From Sphingomonadaceae bacterium (lineage in GTDB: Bacteria > Pseudomonadota > Alphaproteobacteria > Sphingomonadales > Sphingomonadaceae), in assembly GCA_947454135.1 (NCBI GenBank), contig CANGJI010000004.1, positions 1 to 64,000 of the forward strand: a stretch of DNA of 64,000 nt, in the 5' to 3' direction. Position 1 is the first letter of the stretch; the number at the start of each line of letters is the position of its first letter. Of the stretch, positions 58,588-64,000 are shown piece by piece. The translations under genes were made by a program, and so were the position numbers. A model generated the notes under the pieces. That model was given only the letters and a program-made list of their open reading frames with translations, did not search any database and was not told where the DNA came from.

Positions 58588-59976
58588 TCACCGAACTCCG
58601 GATCCATTTGTTATGGGACGTGGCGGCACACGATGGCGCGGGGCGGTGCGACGACCGTGCATGGCGAAGGCGCGCGGGGCGGCACTGCCCATACCGCGCA
58701 GCTTGCGCATTCTGGCGTTCAGGCCACCGATCACGAGGAGGATCAGGACCCACGTCGAACGGTCTCTGTCGGCAAGGCCTGACTCGGTAAACGACTGGAG
58801 CACGATGAAGATCGAGATGCTCGTCAGCAATGCTTCGAGTTCGCGTGGAAGACGCGCGACAGGAAGTTTCTGGAAAGTACCTGAAATCAATGCCCAAATC
58901 AGCAGCCCGAGCCCAATCAGGCCGGTAGATGCCGCGATTTCCAAGTAGCTGTTATGCGCGTGACTCAGCGTTGCAAAGAATCGGTCATTCACCACCTGCG
59001 CAAAGGCTGAAGCACCGCCGGTCTGGAAGATCGACTGATACCCGACACCCCCGATCGGGTTCTTCATGAACACTTCCAAGGTGAGGTGCCAGATATACCC
59101 TCGACCGGTCAGCGAATCCGGATCGCTTACAATCTGGGCAAGCTTGTCACTAAACAAGCTGCCGACAAGAAGCACGAATGCCGGTGCAACCCACACCAAA
59201 TGCCGCGCCGAATCGAAACGCACCCAGACGAAGTATAACGCCATGGAAATTATACAAATTCCCAGGGAGGTTTTTGATTGCGAAAAATACAAGCAAGCAG
59301 ACGCTGCAACAAGAAATCCCCACCCCTGCCAGGCCTGAAATTGCCGGGCACGTATACTGTAAATTGCCAATAGAATGCTGATTGCAGCCACGCCCCCGAG
59401 GATATTCTTGTGATAAAAAATACCCCGCAGGTCTCCAATCGTCATGGTCTCCGTGTCACCGACCTGGTGAATGGACAGTCGCGGAAAAATGACTGCGGCG
59501 GCGAGACTCGCAACCATCATGAAGGCCGTCACAGTACAAAGATTCTTGACCATTCGCTCAAGCGGAAACGCTTCTGCGAGCGTGAAGGCGGTAATCGCAA
59601 TCACGATTGTCAGGCCCAGCCGTCGAGCGGCAATATCGGGCACCGGAGACCAAAGCAGCGTGAGTATAAACCAGCCGAAAAGGAACAGCATCGGCCTCGG
59701 CACATTGCGCAGGACCTTGCCCGAGGAGAGCAATATCGCACCGCCGAGGAGAGCCAGATAGCAAATCTGCCGAACGATGTCGGCCGAACCCGTGTCCAGC
59801 GCACTGGCAATTGCACGCCTCTCGGCAAGGGGGTTCAGGCCGGTAAAAGTCGCGAACACGAACAGGAAAAACAGCACTGTTGCCCAGAGGTCGTGTTGCC
59901 GCAGCCTCGCCTGCCGATTGCTCCCGCTGGAGGTTGTTGGACCGGCGCGAAGCCGGATTCTGTTGGGAAGTCTCAC
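58588..59976 (-). CDS. O-antigen ligase/polymerase family membrane protein (copy 2, Wzy-like)
   Basis: Polytopic; 'FSQSKTSLGICIISMAL', 'LSHAHNSYLEIAASTGLIGLGLLIWAL'. Confidence 0.9.
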   Translation of the reverse strand: MRLPNRIRLRAGPTTSSGSNRQARLRQHDLWATVLFFLFVFATFTGLNPLAERRAIASALDTGSADIVRQICYLALLGGAILLSSGKVLRNVPRPMLFLFGWFILTLLWSPVPDIAARRLGLTIVIAITAFTLAEAFPLERMVKNLCTVTAFMMVASLAAAVIFPRLSIHQVGDTETMTIGDLRGIFYHKNILGGVAAISILLAIYSIRARQFQAWQGWGFLVAASACLYFSQSKTSLGICIISMALYFVWVRFDSARHLVWVAPAFVLLVGSLFSDKLAQIVSDPDSLTGRGYIWHLTLEVFMKNPIGGVGYQSIFQTGGASAFAQVVNDRFFATLSHAHNSYLEIAASTGLIGLGLLIWALISGTFQKLPVARLPRELEALLTSISIFIVLQSFTESGLADRDRSTWVLILLVIGGLNARMRKLRGMGSAAPRAFAMHGRRTAPRHRVPPRPITNGSGVR

Positions 59977-61007
59977 CGGGCTTCTCCATAAACCGCCTTC
60001 AAAGCCAGACCGATGGCGCTTGGTTCCAGCTGCCCTAGCGGCGGCCGCGTTCGATCGAGGCGCCGCATGCTATCCACTTGCGCAAGAAGCCAGTCGACGT
60101 CGAACGGACGATCAAAGCAGCGTACCCATTCCGGGCCAATCTGCTTTGCCAGCTCGGTAAGGGCGCCATCAGCCGGGCAAAGCGCAGGCGTACCGCATGA
60201 AAGTGCCGCGATGACGCTGCCGGAATTGAGGATACTGCTGAAGTTGAAGAGTGCGGCATCCGCCTCGCGGAGGATGAGCGCAAACTCGTCGTGTCCCAAT
60301 TCCCGCTGGATCAGCTCAAACCGCGGATCGCGGCCAATCGCCTCGACGATCCGCGCTTTGTAGCGCTGGGGGCCTTCTCCGGCGATGATCAGCTTGAACT
60401 GCGCATCGCCATGCGCGCGCAGAGCTTCGATCGCCTCGACAACGCCCTTGTAGGGACGGAGCTGGCCCACCATCGCGAATGTCGGCACCGCGGTCGGCAG
60501 CGGTGTCTGTGAAAGGTCGAGACCATGTCCGGCGTAGAAATCGCTGAAATGGGGGTGCGGAATGACGTGGATGCGCGCACCCGCCACTTCAGGATAGTTT
60601 GCCGCCACTTCCCGCTGCGCATTTTCGCTCATGACGATGACGTCGGTCACCAGTGGCAGGAATCGCGCGCTCATCAGCGCATAGATTTTTCCGCGCATGC
60701 CCGTAGGCGCTTCGTGCGGCTTCAGGTTGTGGAGGGTCCAGACCACGCGCCCGCCGCGCTGCCGCACACCGCGCGCAACGGTTATGAGGTGCAGAGCCCG
60801 CAGGTAGCCAACAATCGGCAACCGATAGGCAATCGGCCCCCAATAGACCTGCTCCAGCCAATGCACATGAAGTGCGCGGGGAAACCAGAACCCGCCCGTC
60901 CAGATCGGCAGGATCGAGACGCCCGCAGCCCGCAACCCCAGACCAATCACATGAATGAAGGGATTGTAGATGCGCCGCGAGGGCGAGGGAAACATGATGA
61001 TGCGCAT
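59973..61007 (-). CDS. Glycosyltransferase (GT-B fold)
   Basis: 'WTLHNLKPHE', 'FAMVGQLRPYKGVVEAIEALRAHGDAQFKLIIAGEGPQRYKARI', 'AALSCGTPALCPADGALTEL'. Confidence 0.9.
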   Translation of the reverse strand: MRIIMFPSPSRRIYNPFIHVIGLGLRAAGVSILPIWTGGFWFPRALHVHWLEQVYWGPIAYRLPIVGYLRALHLITVARGVRQRGGRVVWTLHNLKPHEAPTGMRGKIYALMSARFLPLVTDVIVMSENAQREVAANYPEVAGARIHVIPHPHFSDFYAGHGLDLSQTPLPTAVPTFAMVGQLRPYKGVVEAIEALRAHGDAQFKLIIAGEGPQRYKARIVEAIGRDPRFELIQRELGHDEFALILREADAALFNFSSILNSGSVIAALSCGTPALCPADGALTELAKQIGPEWVRCFDRPFDVDWLLAQVDSMRRLDRTRPPLGQLEPSAIGLALKAVYGEAR

Positions 61008-62293
61008 CAGCTTGCGGCACTCGGTACGGCAGCCCTGGCTACCGCCGCGAGCTGGTTGTGCAGATGAAGGGTGATCATCGCACAAACCAGCACTTCGCTG
61101 ATCAAAACGCCGACCAGGGTCATCGCCACCATCTGCGGTGCTAGCCAGATTGCGAGAGCCGTCAGCACCAGTGAAACGGGTGCAGTAATGACGGTGATCC
61201 ATGCCAGCGGGCGGAATTGCCCCATGGCTTGCAGCGCGGCACTGTCACCCGCACGCGCCGCGCGCAGCACGCTGATGCCGCCGATGAGAAAGCACGCGAG
61301 CAGCAATTGGTCTCTGGGATAATCGGCATTGCCAATGGCAGCCGGAGCCAGCAGCAACAGAGCCATTGCCAAAGCGAAGTTTCCGATTGCGCCGGTCACT
61401 GCAGCAAACTTGAACCTGTTCACCTCGCGGCCCATCTGCGCGTAGTCCGCATTGCGCGCACAGTGGGTCATGCGCGGCCGCTCATATTGCGTGAGTGACT
61501 GGATCAGGATCGTGATCGGGCGATAGAACAGGTTCATGGCCGCAATGGGCGCAAATGCTGCGGGCCCGAGCCAACCGGTCACGAGGTAGGCGAAGCTGTT
61601 TGCAGTCGCCTCGTTGGTCACCACACCCAGCAATGCCCAGCGGCCATGGTTGCGGAACGAGGCCAAGAATGGGCCGAACGGTGCGCGCACAATGGCAACA
61701 GCGTCGAGGATCACGTGCCGCGAGAGCGTCGCCATCGCCGCCACGGAACCTGCCGCCAACACCGCAAAGGCCGCGTTCAAGGTAAACCAGCCATTGTAGG
61801 CGATGAACGCGGTTCCGGCAGTAACGACGATGCAATAGTAGATGTCGGCCAGGAAGGGCGCCTGCGTGTTGTTCTCGCCCAGTTCGACAGCGCGGTAGAA
61901 CCAGCGCATCCAGGTGGCGATCGCCAGAAGGGCTACAAGCAGCAGCGTGTCAGGTGCCGTGACGCTGAAGCTCACTATCATCGCCAAGCCGCCTGCACCC
62001 AACAGACAGGCGATGAGATTGGCCTTTGAAAGACTGCCGATCGTGCCGGGATCAAATTTCCCCGCACTGTTTATCATGAGCAGCAGTGGCGCACAGAAGA
62101 AACCGTTCGAAAGCGACATTCCGAACTGGAGATAGACTTGCACAATTGCAAATGTTCCGAAGCCTTGCAGCGACATGTGCCGCTGCAAGGCAAACGCCAG
62201 TAGAAAATTGGCCAGCGAATAGGCGAAGGAGGCCGGAACCCCCTTATAACGCCTCAGTTCAGCGCCCAGACGTTCAGTTAGCCGAACGTTCAT
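61007..62293 (-). CDS. Oligosaccharide flippase family protein (Wzx-like)
   Basis: Polytopic; 'FAYSLANFLLAFALQRHMSLQGFGTFAIVQVYLQFGMSLSNGFFCAPLLL'; in a GT operon. Confidence 0.85.
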   Translation of the reverse strand: MNVRLTERLGAELRRYKGVPASFAYSLANFLLAFALQRHMSLQGFGTFAIVQVYLQFGMSLSNGFFCAPLLLMINSAGKFDPGTIGSLSKANLIACLLGAGGLAMIVSFSVTAPDTLLLVALLAIATWMRWFYRAVELGENNTQAPFLADIYYCIVVTAGTAFIAYNGWFTLNAAFAVLAAGSVAAMATLSRHVILDAVAIVRAPFGPFLASFRNHGRWALLGVVTNEATANSFAYLVTGWLGPAAFAPIAAMNLFYRPITILIQSLTQYERPRMTHCARNADYAQMGREVNRFKFAAVTGAIGNFALAMALLLLAPAAIGNADYPRDQLLLACFLIGGISVLRAARAGDSAALQAMGQFRPLAWITVITAPVSLVLTALAIWLAPQMVAMTLVGVLISEVLVCAMITLHLHNQLAAVARAAVPSAAS

Positions 62294-63071
62294 GCCTCAG
62301 CTTCCAGATCAGCCAAAGGGCGTGGGGGTTCGTCGTGATATATCGCCAGGCAAGCTGCTTGGGCTTCGTGAGCATCCGGTGAAGCCACTCGAGGCCGGCA
62401 TTCTGCATCCAGCGCGGCGCACGCGGATAATCCCCGGTGACATAGTTGAACAGGCCGCCGCAGGTCACGATCCAGCCCACCCTGAGCCTGTGCCGGTTCT
62501 GCACGCAAAAGTTCTGTTCGAACGGTTTGCCGAGTCCGACCCAGAGAACATCGGGCGCTGCGGCATTGATCGCTTCGATAACCGCCTCTTCCGAACCGCG
62601 GAAGTACCCGTTCTGACGGCCCGCAACCCGGATCCCGGGCGCCATCTGCTGGATGCGGTTCACGCACTCGCGGTTCACATCCTCGGTCGCCCCGAGCAGG
62701 AAATAGCTGACACCCCGCGCCGCAGCCGGCTTGAGGCTGTCCATGAACATGTCGGTGGTAGCCGAACGATCCGGGATCGCGGCTTCGCACAGCAAGCGCG
62801 AGGCCGCGACCACGACCTGCCCGTCAGCATGCAGGAGATCGGCTTGCGCCACATCGGACCGGAATTGCGGGTCCGTCGCGTTGAGCGAGATTCCGTGCGC
62901 ATTCACATCGAACACGAGATAGGCTGGCTGTCCGGCAGCCCGGCGCTGCGGGGCCAGCTCATGCATCATATCGATCAGGTCGGCGTTCGATATGACCGCA
63001 ACCGGCATGCCTCCGACACGGACGCGCCGCAATTCGCTTGAAGTTTGACCACTGCGGCATGCTTGCGGCAT
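62274..63071 (-). CDS. WecG/TagA/CpsF family glycosyltransferase (GT26)
   Basis: 'VFDVNAHGISLNATDPQFRSDVAQADLLHADGQVVVAASRLLCE', 'LLGATEDVNRECVNRIQQMAPGIRVAGRQNGYF', 'VLWVGLGKPFEQNFCVQNRHRL'. Confidence 0.93.
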   Translation of the reverse strand: MPQACRSGQTSSELRRVRVGGMPVAVISNADLIDMMHELAPQRRAAGQPAYLVFDVNAHGISLNATDPQFRSDVAQADLLHADGQVVVAASRLLCEAAIPDRSATTDMFMDSLKPAAARGVSYFLLGATEDVNRECVNRIQQMAPGIRVAGRQNGYFRGSEEAVIEAINAAAPDVLWVGLGKPFEQNFCVQNRHRLRVGWIVTCGGLFNYVTGDYPRAPRWMQNAGLEWLHRMLTKPKQLAWRYITTNPHALWLIWKLRHERSAN

Positions 63072-63452
63072 CAATCGAAACACTTTCCGTGTGTCTTGGG
63101 TTGGCAAGTTCGTTGGCGGATCTTGCGCCGCTTCACGGGGATTTGTGCTTGGGAGGCGCACTAGCATTCGTTTTATTCAGGGCGAGATCTGGCCCGTTCG
63201 ATGTACTGCCTCCAGAATGTATGCCCTTTTCTATCGAGCATTGCAGTGCGCCTCGTCAATGCTTTTTTTGCTGCACTTGCACAAACTCAGAGACGAACTC
63301 CTGTTGCGCACAAGGAACTTTGTTTGCGGCGCGATAATCGCGGAAAATCAGACTGCTGCCCTCAGGTTGAAACAGGCGCGGCCATCGCCGGTGTCAGAAT
63401 AGCATCGCTATTGCAGCATTGCGGTTATCAAAGATTGACCGATGGCATCCGG

Positions 63453-64000
63453 TCATTGCCGGTACCAGTTCGTGCCGTCGCAGATCAGCGAGAGCGTACC
63501 TCCAGCAGTCGAGGTGTAGCTCGAGCCAATCAGGAGGTTATTGCCCGACGTGACGACACAGCCTGCCGACACAAACTGCAGCGTGACACGGCGCTGCGTG
63601 CACGAGGCCGCGATTGATGTGATCGCGGTTGTGCCGGTGATCTGGATCAGATCAAGGTTCGCAGGCAACGTAATGGCATTGCTACTGCCGAGCGATGCGA
63701 TGGCCGTCTCGGCTGTCACGTTGCTCGCATAGCGATTGGCGGCTCCGACGTTGGCAATCGCTATGCCGGAACGAGATTGGGCAGCCGGCATGGCATTGTT
63801 GGTGATGACATTGTTCGTGCTGCCGGCTCCCTCGGCGTAGTGCCTGCTCACGGTGAACAGGCCTGCGGTCCGCCCGGGATAGGGGAACGTCGGTGGACTG
63901 CGATAGGTGCCCGCCGCGAAGCCCTGCGCATCGTCATACATGCCGCACCCGGTGGTCACCATGAACTGGCAGTTGTCGATGTGCACGTTGGCAAAGGCAG
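63453..64000 (-). CDS. C-terminal part of a beta-helix/tailspike-like surface protein (continues beyond window)
   Basis: Open reading frame to the window edge; 'HIDNCQFMVTTGCGMYDDAQGFAAGTYRS...TITSIAASCTQRRVTLQFVSAGCVVTSGNNLLIGSSYTSTAGGTLSLICDGTNWYRQ'. Confidence 0.7.
   Translation of the reverse strand, partial: AFANVHIDNCQFMVTTGCGMYDDAQGFAAGTYRSPPTFPYPGRTAGLFTVSRHYAEGAGSTNNVITNNAMPAAQSRSGIAIANVGAANRYASNVTAETAIASLGSSNAITLPANLDLIQITGTTAITSIAASCTQRRVTLQFVSAGCVVTSGNNLLIGSSYTSTAGGTLSLICDGTNWYRQ

Overview
64 kb of high-GC alphaproteobacterial chromosome. Gene content looks sphingomonad/Novosphingobium-like; this is an inference, as there is no rRNA or other marker to prove it. No rRNA, tRNA, CRISPR array or IS element was recognised. 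Main blocks: (1) 0.1-9.1 kb, the tail half of a gene transfer agent (GTA)-like cluster: head-tail connector, DUF3168, major tail protein, GTA gp10 and tail chaperone, short tape measure, a 784-aa DUF2460 fusion, DUF2163 hub, NlpC/P60 peptidase, shortened 'megatron' tail protein, DUF2793. (2) 9-47 kb, mostly housekeeping: OmpA, MFS, queC, hslO-argF-argD, double cold-shock protein, sterol desaturase operon, wecBC plus a beta-helix lipoprotein, agmatine deiminase, M28 peptidase, glnE, bcp, DUF455, M23 peptidase, acyl-CoA synthetase and P450, galU, murA-chrA, an HTH/DUF4019 protein, phbB, leuS-lptE-holA. (3) 47.5-64 kb, a Wzx/Wzy-type exopolysaccharide locus in two convergent arms: priming transferase, O-antigen ligase-like protein, OPX exporter, tyrosine autokinase and a TPR/CBM-like protein on +; WecG-like GT, flippase, GT, second polymerase-like protein, GT2, GH5 glycosidase and acyltransferase on -. 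Most interesting candidates: an apparently rearranged GTA tail tip, with a TIM-barrel-like module fused to the DUF2460 protein and seemingly absent from the gp15-like protein; a very small ORF at the gp7 position; and several unnamed proteins in the polysaccharide loci. All family calls come from reading the sequence, with no database search.
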